Part shown: piece after piece, positions 1 through 4,871 of the stretch
Position numbering within the stretch: position 1 is the first letter of the stretch
Layout: each line of letters opens with the position of its first letter
Assembly: GCA_027335515.1 (NCBI GenBank)
Contig: DAHWHT010000198.1
Location: forward strand, 1 to 6,109
Source: Clostridia bacterium
GTDB lineage: Bacteria > Bacillota_E > RBS10-35 > JAJYVN01
DNA: 6,109 nt
Reading direction: 5' to 3'
Notes under the pieces: model-generated
Seen by the model: only the letters and a program-made list of their open reading frames with translations
What the model was told of the DNA's origin: nothing
Databases searched by the model: none
Translations under genes and position numbers: made by a program

Positions 1-444
1 CCTGGGGACCGCCACAACATGGTGTTCCAGGGAAGCCACATCGTGCGCGGCAACGGGGTGGCGGTCGCCACGGCCACGGGCATGCAGACCGAGGTCGGCC
101 GCATCGCCGGGCTGATCCTGGAGGCCGACGAGGGACCGACGCCCCTGCAGCGCCGGTTGGATGCCCTGGGCCGGTGGCTGGTGGCCGCCTGCCTGGCGAT
201 CGCCGCGCTGGTCGTGGTGGTCGGGGTGCTGCAGGGTGAGCCGCCCTACCGCATGTTTCTGGCGGGGGTCAGCCTCGCCGTGGCCGCCATTCCCGAGGGA
301 CTGCCTGCCATCGTCACCATGGCCCTGGCGCTCGGGGTGCAGCGGATGATCGCCCGCAACGCGATCGTCCGCCATCTGCCGGCCGTCGAGACGCTCGGGT
401 GCGCGACCGTCATCTGTTCCGACAAGGCGGCACCTTCGGTTTAG
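1..444 (+). pseudogene. P-type cation-transporting ATPase (PII, Ca2+-type), fragment broken at the phosphorylation motif
   Basis: The reading frame is open from base 1, so the true start lies left of the window. The first residues (GDRHNMVFQG) match the stretch just after the TGES loop of the actuator domain. ATGMQTEVGRIA follows at about residues 26-37, then a hydrophobic helix at about 59-76. The fourth transmembrane segment carries PEGLPA (about 98-103), whose Pro-Glu-Gly takes part in cation binding. The pre-phosphorylation stretch [14 protein letters not shown] ends at Asp141, the residue that would be phosphorylated. Family members then read DKTGTLT; here the protein reads DKAAPSV and stops at TAG (442-444). 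Moving one frame after Lys142 restores Gly-Thr (GGC ACC), then all similarity ends. The nucleotide-binding and phosphorylation domains and the C-terminal helices are absent, and GDGVND is nowhere in the window. Full-length relatives have about 850-900 residues, so this product cannot work as a pump. A sequencing or assembly join is the alternative to true decay. Confidence 0.88.
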
Positions 445-554
445 CTGCGGCGGCGGGTGGACCTGGTCCGTCCGGTTCCTGGGCGCGCGCAGTGTTTGGC
501 TGTGATCCGCGCACGATGCGTGTCCGCGAGCGCCTCCATCCACGGGCACGGTCC

Positions 555-572
555 GGGGCGGCAGGCCGCCCC
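555..572. repeat. GC-rich inverted repeat
   Basis: GGGGCGGC at 555-562 is followed, two bases later, by its exact reverse complement GCCGCCCC at 565-572. The same GCCGCCCC recurs at 593-600, so the left arm has two possible partners. There is no T-tract after either arm, so a factor-independent terminator is not indicated. The function is unknown. Confidence 0.5.
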
Positions 573-586
573 TGCAGGGTATGTAT

Positions 587-640
587 GGAGGGGCCGCCCC
601 GGCGGGTCGGCCTACCGTGCCCGCCCCTCCCTGGCCAGGG
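587..640. repeat. Stem-loop followed by a perfect 12-bp palindrome
   Basis: GGAGGGGC at 587-594 pairs perfectly with GCCCCTCC at 623-630 across a 28-base loop. A perfect palindrome, CCCTGGCCAGGG at 629-640, begins inside the right arm. Together with the repeat at 555-572 this makes a cluster of dyads about 110-200 bases after the ATPase break. It may mark an old recombination or insertion site, but no matching ends are seen elsewhere in the window. Confidence 0.4.
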
Positions 641-646
641 CGAGTC

Positions 647-790
647 CGGCGTCGGCTCGCGGACACGTACCTCGTTTGCACCGTGGCCAAAAGGCCCATA
701 CGTCTCTGCCCGCTCGTCGCGCTGCTGCGCATGGAGCGGGATGGGCTGTCGAAGTTGCCTCCGCCGGCCAAGGCCCGGCCGCCAGCGAAG
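647..790 (+). pseudogene. Possible remnant of a DruA/DUF4338-family protein (transposon-associated)
   Basis: In the frame starting at 647 the translation contains RRRLADTYLV, then RPIRLCP and VALLRMERDGLSKLPPP (716-766). From memory of the family, DUF4338/DruA proteins have near their N-terminus a stretch of the form LSRxLCExxxW...NGxLK, then CRxALLRLExxGLIxLPPP, and the match is mainly to this second part. Many such proteins are tied to insertion sequences or fused to transposases; DruA itself belongs to the Druantia anti-phage system. Nothing upstream supplies a clear start, and nothing downstream matches the rest of the domain, so this would be a small leftover and not a gene. The frame continues open to 1534 but overlaps the real lipoprotein gene and carries no further similarity. 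A chance resemblance in GC-rich DNA cannot be excluded. Confidence 0.35.
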
Positions 791-1179
791 TCCCCATCCG
801 TTGTTGTGTCACGGGCTAAGGATCCAGTCCGCGCATCGCCGCTTCCTGGACCGGTGTCGCGTCGCCACCCACTACCAGCTACTCCTTCTGGATTGGAAAC
901 CGTCTATGAAACCCCTGCTGCCTCGGCTGGAATCCCCGATAATGATAACGACCTATTCAAGAGTACCGTACTAGGAATCTGCTGCAAGAGTCCCTTTTCT
1001 CCAGTCCGGTCCCCACAGGTGGTGTCCCTGCTCCGCCCACGTATGCAGCCTGTGGTGTTTGAACGGTTCCAGGCCGACTCTTGCCGCGCCGTCCTGGACC
1101 CTCGCACAGTGGGCGGAAAACTCATGCACGAGGTGTGCGATAAACGAGAGGGGACCGACGCAGACCACCGAATATTTAC

Positions 1180-1187
1180 AGGGGGGT
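1180..1187 (+). promoter_or_regulatory. Ribosome-binding site of the CBM9-like lipoprotein gene
   Basis: The purine run AGGGGGGT ends six bases before the GTG codon at 1194. This decides the start: the in-frame ATG at 1059 has no such site, and its extra 45 residues would bury the signal peptide. Translation from 1194 puts a normal lipoprotein signal at the N-terminus. Confidence 0.7.
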
Positions 1188-1193
1188 GTTCGT

Positions 1194-1973
1194 GTGAAGA
1201 CTGTCGAGAAACTGCGAGCGATCCCGCCGTGGGGCCGAGCACGCGGGAGCCGCCTCGGTGGGGTGGCGGCGATGGCCGTGATGGCTGGCCTGTTGGCGGC
1301 CTGCGGGGGCGGCGGCGCCAGCGGGGCAGGCACAGCGGCGACACCCAAGGCCGCCAACCCCAACCCCAAGCGGGGTACGACGGCCGTGGACATCCACTTT
1401 TGCACGCCCAAGCCGACCGCCAACGCCGCAGATCCATGCTGGAAGAAGGCCACGACGACCCCGCTGACCAACGTCATGGCGGGCCACATGCCCAGCGGTT
1501 TCTCTGCCACGTTCCAGGCGGTCTGGGATACTAAGAACCTGTATGTGCTCGAACAGGTCAAGAACCCCAAGGGTTTCTCGGCCGCCAACGCGAACACCAA
1601 GACCCCCTGGACCTCGGACGCCATGGAGGTCTATCTGTCAGGCAACAACGGCGGGGGCAGCACAATGGGCAGCAACGACACGCAGATCGACATCCCGCTC
1701 GGATCCCCGTCTTCGGTCTGGGTGACCTCGGGAAAGTCGGCTGGGGGCGTGGCCGGCTATGTGAAGAAGGTCACGGGCGGTTACGACGCGATGATGGCGA
1801 TCCCCTGGGGGGATATCGGCGCATCCTCCGGCATCGGTCAGGTGATCGGCCTCGACCCGGCGGCCGACACCTACAGCAATGGCAGCAGCCAGAACCAGGT
1901 GATCGCCTGGGGAACTCCTGGATCCAGCGAACAGAACCCGTCGACCTGGGGCCAGGCCATCCTCGTCCAGTAA
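1194..1973 (+). CDS. Lipoprotein with a family-9-like carbohydrate-binding domain (CBM9/DOMON-like)
   Basis: The predicted protein has 259 residues with a GTG start. Residues 1-37 are a lipoprotein signal peptide: basic n-region (KTVEKLR, RARGSR), hydrophobic core (GGVAAMAVMAG) and lipobox LAAC with Cys37. The mature protein should be lipid-anchored outside the cytoplasmic membrane. A Gly/Ala/Pro/Asn-rich linker follows (38-60). The rest has the hallmarks of the family-9 carbohydrate-binding fold: VWDTKNLYV (Trp111), PWTSDAMEVYLSG (Trp139, Asp142, Glu145), then QIDIPLG, a YDAMMAIPWGDIG strand (Trp205), IGLDPAADTY, and a closing QNQVIAWG strand. Cys70 and Cys82 could form a disulfide. These modules normally accompany xylanases or other extracellular enzymes, but no catalytic domain is present. 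A surface sugar-binding role is therefore an inference, and the ligand is unknown. The fold also occurs in haem-binding and cell-surface proteins. No partner gene lies close by: the next gene starts 1.15 kb downstream. Confidence 0.85.
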   Translation: MKTVEKLRAIPPWGRARGSRLGGVAAMAVMAGLLAACGGGGASGAGTAATPKAANPNPKRGTTAVDIHFCTPKPTANAADPCWKKATTTPLTNVMAGHMPSGFSATFQAVWDTKNLYVLEQVKNPKGFSAANANTKTPWTSDAMEVYLSGNNGGGSTMGSNDTQIDIPLGSPSSVWVTSGKSAGGVAGYVKKVTGGYDAMMAIPWGDIGASSGIGQVIGLDPAADTYSNGSSQNQVIAWGTPGSSEQNPSTWGQAILVQ

Positions 1974-2144
1974 CCGCCGGCCGCGTCGATCGCTATCTTG
2001 TCGCCAGCGGGGGGATGCGAACGTACAGGGCTTGGGCAGGGCGTTCGGTGTAGGCTGGTCGCAAGGATACGCTGACGAAAAAAGGGGTGTCCGGGGCCGT
2101 CCGCCATTGCGCGCGGGAGGTGACGCCCGCAGATCTCGCGGAGA

Positions 2145-2167
2145 GCCGGACGCTCGTCACGTCCGGC
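2145..2167. repeat. Perfect 8-bp hairpin with 7-base loop
   Basis: GCCGGACG (2145-2152) and CGTCCGGC (2160-2167) are exact reverse complements separated by CTCGTCA. The stem is compact and stable. It is not followed by a T-run on either strand, so it does not look like a standard terminator. It lies 172 bases after the lipoprotein stop codon. It may be part of a larger folded RNA or a protein-binding dyad. Confidence 0.5.
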
Positions 2168-2403
2168 CAATGCCATAGCCGGAATGCTCTTGCTTGCAAG
2201 GTTTGCCGTCGGCTGAACGGGTGCAAGGTGGGCGGAGGCGTCAAGAAGTTTCCTGTTCTGTCGCGTTGCTGCGGACGGTGTAGCGTCGGCATATGTCGTA
2301 AGGAGGGGGGTGTTTGTCCCTGAGTAGCTGACGTTGTGGGGAGGTGGCCGTCGGGTGGCGAAGGAGGGGCCATCCGGCGATGTGGTTAAGTCTCAAAATA
2401 GGC

Positions 2404-2446
2404 GAAGCCCCCCTGCCGTGGTTTGGTGGCCTGTCAGGGGGGCTTC
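2404..2446. repeat. Perfect 12-bp inverted repeat (possible minus-strand terminator or mobile-element end)
   Basis: GAAGCCCCCCTG at 2404-2415 and CAGGGGGGCTTC at 2435-2446 are exact reverse complements around a 19-base loop. Downstream on the + strand there is no T-tract. On the minus strand the stem is followed by GCCTATTTTGAG, a weak T-rich tail, so it could end minus-strand transcripts, but no minus-strand gene is seen to its right. It sits about 25 bases before a scrap of possible DruA-like coding sequence, so an insertion-sequence end or a small repetitive element is another reading. Confidence 0.55.
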
Positions 2447-2468
2447 ACACAATGGCGGTCGCCCACTT

Positions 2469-2561
2469 TTGCCAATCCTCACGGTAACCGAGATCGTGGC
2501 TCTAATCAGGCGGTTGGTGGCGGAGTACGAGGTCTGGTCGCGAACGGGTGATATCAGCGCA
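2469..2561 (+). pseudogene. Possible second DruA/DUF4338-like remnant
   Basis: In this frame the DNA encodes ILTVTEIVALIRRL followed by VAEYEVWSRTGDIS. Codon third positions here are mostly G or C, as in the real genes of the window. From memory, DUF4338/DruA-type proteins commonly begin with a helix of the form LTxxEIxLIRxLIAExPxWSRTxLS, which this resembles closely, with Gly-Asp in place of the usual Arg-Leu. The register is lost soon afterwards (stop TAA at 2592-2594), and the expected continuation (CRxALLRLExxGLIxLPP) is absent. A fragment like that missing part is what is seen at 647-790. I infer a truncated transposon-associated gene, with moderate doubt. Confidence 0.35.
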
Positions 2562-2664
2562 CACCGTCCCCGTCCCGCCGAGGGGTGCGCCTAATCCGTT
2601 TCGCCACCGGCATGGCTGGGCGTTGCGCGTTGTGGTCTGTGGAGGCTGGGCGCAACCGATCCGA

Positions 2665-2850
2665 GTGTTGCAGCTCTTGTGTCCCAAGTGCGGTACGACC
2701 GAGGCGTTGTCGTCGGAGACCACGGGCGGCAGATCAGGCAACCTCTTTGGGACACCACACTATGTGGTACTTGCGGGAGAACACCACGTTGCGGCTCGAC
2801 CGCGACGCCAACCACATGTTCGCATTGTGCGACGTGTGGATGCCTAATGC
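2665..2850 (+). pseudogene. Coding-like scrap with a CPKCG zinc-knuckle motif, frameshifted
   Basis: One frame reads VLQLLCPKCGTTEALSSE (about 2661-2715). The next frame, from about 2759, reads MWYLRENTTLRLDRDANH, then MFALCDVWM. In this second stretch nearly every codon ends in G or C, which is typical of genes in this DNA and less expected by chance. Joined by one frameshift near 2720-2760 they could be one damaged protein starting with a Cys-x-x-Cys zinc knuckle. No family is recognised, and a second clear CxxC pair in register is missing. A palindrome (ACCACA CTA TGTGGT, 2754-2768) lies at the suspected frameshift. The remnant could come from a transposase or a small zinc-ribbon protein, but this is a guess. 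Confidence 0.25.
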
Positions 2851-2889
2851 AAGGGCGACGAACTGCCAGCGCGCCCGAACGGGAACGGC

Positions 2890-2939
2890 TCACCTCACGC
2901 CAAAGGGCGCGGGCTTGCGCCGCTTTTCCGGTCAGGTGA
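2890..2939 (+). terminator. Nested hairpin, possible weak terminator
   Basis: GGCGC (2906-2910) pairs with GCGCC (2917-2921) around GGGCTT. With one bulged G the stem extends by AAAG (2902-2905) against CTTT (2923-2926). The T-run is only four long (2924-2927). An outer pair, TCACCT (2890-2895) and AGGTGA (2934-2939), can close the whole structure. It lies between the damaged scrap and the solute-binding protein gene. The short T-run and absence of an intact upstream gene make a terminator role uncertain. Confidence 0.3.
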
Positions 2940-3113
2940 AAACTATTGTTCAAGTGGTGTGGCCGCTGTTTCGCCAACCGGGTTGGCCCGTTGGGCGTCG
3001 TATGCGGCCGAACGCCAACCGCAGCGACCCCACCGCGACCGTGGTGAAGAAGGTGCGCGCGGCGGGCGGCAGGAATCACCGGTTCGCCCGCACAAGAAGA
3101 GTTCCCAGGAACT

Positions 3114-3122
3114 GGGGGCAGG
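3114..3122 (+). promoter_or_regulatory. Probable ribosome-binding site of the solute-binding protein gene
   Basis: The purine-rich GGGGGCAGG ends four bases before ATG at 3127. Translation from this ATG begins directly with a lipoprotein signal peptide. The open frame extends upstream to 2959, but those extra residues are basic, without similarity, and would bury the signal, so 3127 is preferred. Confidence 0.6.
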
Positions 3123-3126
3123 TTTC

Positions 3127-4527
3127 ATGCCTTCAACCCGCCGCTTCGGGCGTCGTGCCTGCGCCGCGGGCCTGATCGCCTCCGCCTCGCTGGCCGCCTG
3201 CGCCAAGGCCGGCGTCCAACCCGCCCTGCGCCACGGGGGCGTCACCCTGACGGTCGCGCTGGACGTCTATGCCCTGGCGCACTACGGGACGGCCAAGGCA
3301 CGCTCCGCCCTTTACGCCAAGGTGCTCGGGGGGTTCGAAAAGGCCCACCCAGGGATCCGCGTGCGGCAGGTGCCGTTCCTGCCGACGCCGGAAAACCAAA
3401 CGGCCATCATCGCGGGTACGGCGCCCGACGTCTTTCCGGACTGCTGCGTGTACGGGTCGTATGTCTGGGCCAACCTGCTCCTGCCGCTGACGGACCTGCT
3501 TCGGCGGGACAACGTCAACCTCGCGGTGTTCTCACCCGGAATCGTGCGCTGGCTCACCTTTCCGTCCGGGGTTTTCGGGATGAGCCGCCAGACGGACGTC
3601 AACGCCTTTGCGGTCGATTTCACGACCCTGAACACCCTGGGTGTGGCCCAGCCCGCGCCGACATGGACGGCGGTCGACTTCCTGCGCATCGCCACGGCGG
3701 CCAGCCGACCGGCGCGAAATGGCAAGCCGGCCCGGTACGGTGCGACCTTCATCTACGGCGGCATCAACGTGTTGCGCGAGTTCACGCACGGGTTTGGGGC
3801 GCGCGTACTCAACGCCGCCCGCACCCGCCAGGACCTGGCGTCGCCCGAGGCGATCGCCGCCGGACGCTGGTGGTTTGAACGGCTGCTGTGGCCTGGTGTG
3901 GCCACGTCCGGCTTCGCTTCCACGCCGGGCCAGACCGCGATCCAGAACCTCGATATGAACTCCGTGCTGCGTCTGTATACGGCGTGGCGCACCAATCCCC
4001 ACTGGCGGTTCTACCAGGCCCCCGCCTATGCCCATGGCCCGTCCACGGCCATGGCCGGCAACTTCTGGGGCATTCCGGCCACGACGCGCCATCCGGATCA
4101 TGCGTGGCTGCTCCTGCGCTGGCTGACGTTGGCGACCGCCTGGCAGCGTTTCACCATGCGCACGTTTCTCTTCCCGCCCGCCCTCAACCATCTGCTGGCG
4201 GAGTGGCAGCACATCGTCGAGAGCACCGTTCCCGGGCTCAAGAACCGTGGCCTTGAGTCTTTCGTGACTGCGGCCACGAGCGGCTGGGCCGACGTCGCCG
4301 AGTTGAACTTGGCGTACGCGTCTTCGCAGGCCGCGGTGATCGACGGCAACTGGTGGGGGCAGATTCAGACGCGCAAGGTGGGCGTGCACGTCGGCTTCAC
4401 CCAGGCCGACCAGGCCGTCAATGCGCTGGAGCAAACGGCGCGGACGCAGCGTACCCTGGCCCGGGCCGTGACGGCCCACTACCCGTCCAGGGGTCCACGC
4501 ATCGCCACCGTGACGCCCGGGCTGTAG
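3127..4527 (+). CDS. Extracellular solute-binding lipoprotein of ABC sugar-uptake type (SBP family 1)
   Basis: The predicted protein has 466 residues, within the usual 400-480 range of family-1 sugar-binding proteins. The signal peptide has a basic start (RRFGRR), a hydrophobic core and the lipobox LAAC with Cys25, so the mature protein is lipid-anchored outside the membrane. Mature features in order: a first strand VTLTVALDVY (39-48); a helix ending GGFEKAHPGIRVRQV (68-82), the typical spot where these proteins read FxxxxPGIKV; AGTAPDVF (96-103), the family's ligand-lobe motif; VWANLLLPLTDLL (113-125); FGMSRQTDVNAF (from 150), where relatives read YGLPxxxxxxxxxYN; PAPTWTAVDF, where relatives read PxTWDEF (Trp180); and a C-terminal lobe with repeated Trp residues that may stack on sugars. 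It would bind a solute, probably a sugar or oligosaccharide, and deliver it to an ABC permease. No permease or ATPase gene is adjacent, so it is an orphan here. The vicinal Cys106-Cys107 pair right after the ligand-lobe motif is unusual. Confidence 0.87.
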   Translation: MPSTRRFGRRACAAGLIASASLAACAKAGVQPALRHGGVTLTVALDVYALAHYGTAKARSALYAKVLGGFEKAHPGIRVRQVPFLPTPENQTAIIAGTAPDVFPDCCVYGSYVWANLLLPLTDLLRRDNVNLAVFSPGIVRWLTFPSGVFGMSRQTDVNAFAVDFTTLNTLGVAQPAPTWTAVDFLRIATAASRPARNGKPARYGATFIYGGINVLREFTHGFGARVLNAARTRQDLASPEAIAAGRWWFERLLWPGVATSGFASTPGQTAIQNLDMNSVLRLYTAWRTNPHWRFYQAPAYAHGPSTAMAGNFWGIPATTRHPDHAWLLLRWLTLATAWQRFTMRTFLFPPALNHLLAEWQHIVESTVPGLKNRGLESFVTAATSGWADVAELNLAYASSQAAVIDGNWWGQIQTRKVGVHVGFTQADQAVNALEQTARTQRTLARAVTAHYPSRGPRIATVTPGL

Positions 4528-4799
4528 CGGTGGGGCGTGCCGTCTTGGCGGGCGCGCGGCCGCCGCGGACGCAGAGGGCCGCGGGAAGGTTGCGCCGCGG
4601 CCGCGCGCCAGAGGCCGTCGGCGCCCTCTTCAAGCCCCCGGGCCCACGGCGCGGATCCCAGACCGCACGGGTCCGTGCCGACTCCGGCATCCGGATCGCC
4701 ACGGCCGTCGCCAAATAGCGCGTTACGGCGCATCTACCCTTGCCACGCGGGCTCCTTGGCCAGCTGCGCACGGGACGAACGCCGGCGAGGCCGCCTCGG
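4528..4799. other. Intergenic stretch upstream of the MarR promoter
   Basis: About 270 bases separate the solute-binding protein stop from the MarR promoter. They hold the long GC stem-loop at 4551-4609 and a short near-palindrome (GCACGG-GT-CCGTGC around 4666-4679). Open frames here on both strands are continuations or shadows of chance frames inside the neighbouring genes. They show no domain and no ribosome site, so no gene is called. Confidence 0.65.
4551..4609. repeat. Very GC-rich stem-loop after the solute-binding protein gene
   Basis: GGCGCGCGGCCGC (4551-4563) and GCGGCCGCGCGCC (4597-4609) are perfect reverse complements, 13 base pairs, with a 33-base loop that can itself fold. It begins 24 bases after the stop codon, the usual place for a transcription terminator. 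There is no following T-run (AGAGGCCGTC follows), so if it ends transcription it would be an atypical one. It could instead block 3' exonucleases and protect the mRNA. Confidence 0.5.
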
Positions 4800-4828
4800 T
4801 TGCGTCTGCGTCAAGGCTGGTATATAGT
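4800..4828 (+). promoter_or_regulatory. Sigma-70-type promoter of the marR-MFS operon
   Basis: TTGCGT (4800-4805) and TATAGT (4823-4828) are separated by 17 bases, the ideal spacing, and match the TTGACA/TATAAT consensus at 4 and 5 of 6 positions. Transcription would begin near 4835, giving a leader of about 37 bases before the start codon. The region is a local AT-rich island in GC-rich DNA, as expected for a promoter. Confidence 0.65.
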
Positions 4829-4844
4829 TAGTCTTACTTTCTAT
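4824..4844. promoter_or_regulatory. Imperfect dyad over the -10 box, probable MarR operator
   Basis: ATAGTTAGT (4824-4832) and ACTTTCTAT (4836-4844) form a 21-base dyad with a CTT centre, in which 7 of 9 positions are complementary. It overlaps the -10 box and the likely start point of transcription. MarR-type dimers commonly bind AT-rich dyads of about this size and repress their own promoter by covering it. The link to the regulator encoded just downstream is inference from position. Confidence 0.5.
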
Positions 4845-4860
4845 TGTTCCGCCCGACGGC

Positions 4861-4869
4861 AAGGAGGTG
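4861..4869 (+). promoter_or_regulatory. Strong ribosome-binding site of the MarR gene
   Basis: AAGGAGGTG is complementary to nearly the whole 3' tail of 16S rRNA. Measured from the end of the AGGAGG core, ATG at 4872 lies 4 bases away and ATG at 4878 lies 10 bases away. Both are possible starts, differing by two residues. The longer is given here. Confidence 0.75.
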
Positions 4870-4871
4870 GG

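Larger units (their letters stand above)
445..1193. other. Gene-poor interval with palindromes and one coding scrap
   Basis: About 750 bases lie between the broken ATPase and the start of the next gene, with no intact gene on either strand. Open frames exist in all directions, but they are rich in Arg, Pro and Gly and lack recognisable domains, as expected for chance frames in GC-rich DNA. The part from 550 to 640 is dense in GC palindromes. A short stretch near 647-790 resembles part of the DruA/DUF4338 family and is listed separately. From about 890 to 1000 the composition is noticeably more AT-rich (for example GATAATGATAACG at 938-950), which could hold promoter elements for the downstream lipoprotein gene, but no well-spaced -35/-10 pair stands out. 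None of the missing 3' part of the ATPase is found here. Confidence 0.7.
1974..3126. other. Long gene-poor, structured interval with coding scraps
   Basis: About 1.15 kb between the two lipoprotein genes holds no intact gene I can defend. Frames on both strands are short and change register. Their predicted proteins are basic, low-complexity or without recognisable domains. The interval does contain exact hairpins at 2145-2167 and 2404-2446, a nested hairpin near 2890-2939, and coding-like scraps at 2469-2561 and about 2665-2850, which are listed separately. Overall this looks like decayed mobile or accessory DNA. A structured non-coding RNA is possible but matches no class I recognise: I looked for the conserved core motifs of RNase P RNA, tmRNA, c-di-GMP and cobalamin riboswitches and group II domain V, and found none. 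Confidence 0.65.

Noticed and set aside
399..974. Long open frame overlapping the ATPase end, which could be the frameshifted continuation of the ATPase
   Set aside because: Only Gly-Thr of DKTGT is recovered after the shift. The rest has no ATPase motif, is dominated by Arg, Pro, Gly and Ser, and has no ribosome site.
1116..1144. Possible promoter before the CBM9-like lipoprotein with GATAAA (1139-1144) as a -10 box
   Set aside because: No acceptable -35 element lies 16-18 bases upstream, so it was not annotated.
1059..1193. Longer start (ATG 1059) for the CBM9-like lipoprotein
   Set aside because: It would place 45 unlike residues before the signal peptide and has no ribosome site. GTG 1194 has a strong site six bases upstream.
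581..1534. 317-codon open frame on the + strand
   Set aside because: Its second half overlaps the CBM9-like lipoprotein in another frame and shows no domain. Only the part near 647-790 looks meaningful, as a remnant.
971..1624. 217-codon open frame on the minus strand
   Set aside because: It is an antisense shadow of the lipoprotein gene and its upstream region, with no recognisable domain and no start signals.
2585..3175. 196-codon open frame on the + strand in the gap
   Set aside because: It overlaps the solute-binding protein start in another frame, has no ribosome site, and only a short internal part has coding-like codon use. That part is reported as a scrap instead.
3532..4479. 315-codon open frame on the minus strand
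   Set aside because: It lies wholly antisense to the solute-binding protein gene. Its Arg/Gly-rich product is what the opposite strand of GC-rich coding DNA gives by default.
4353..4718. 121-codon open frame spanning the end of the solute-binding protein gene
   Set aside because: It is a shadow frame of the 3' end of the gene running into intergenic DNA, low in complexity and without homology that I recognise.
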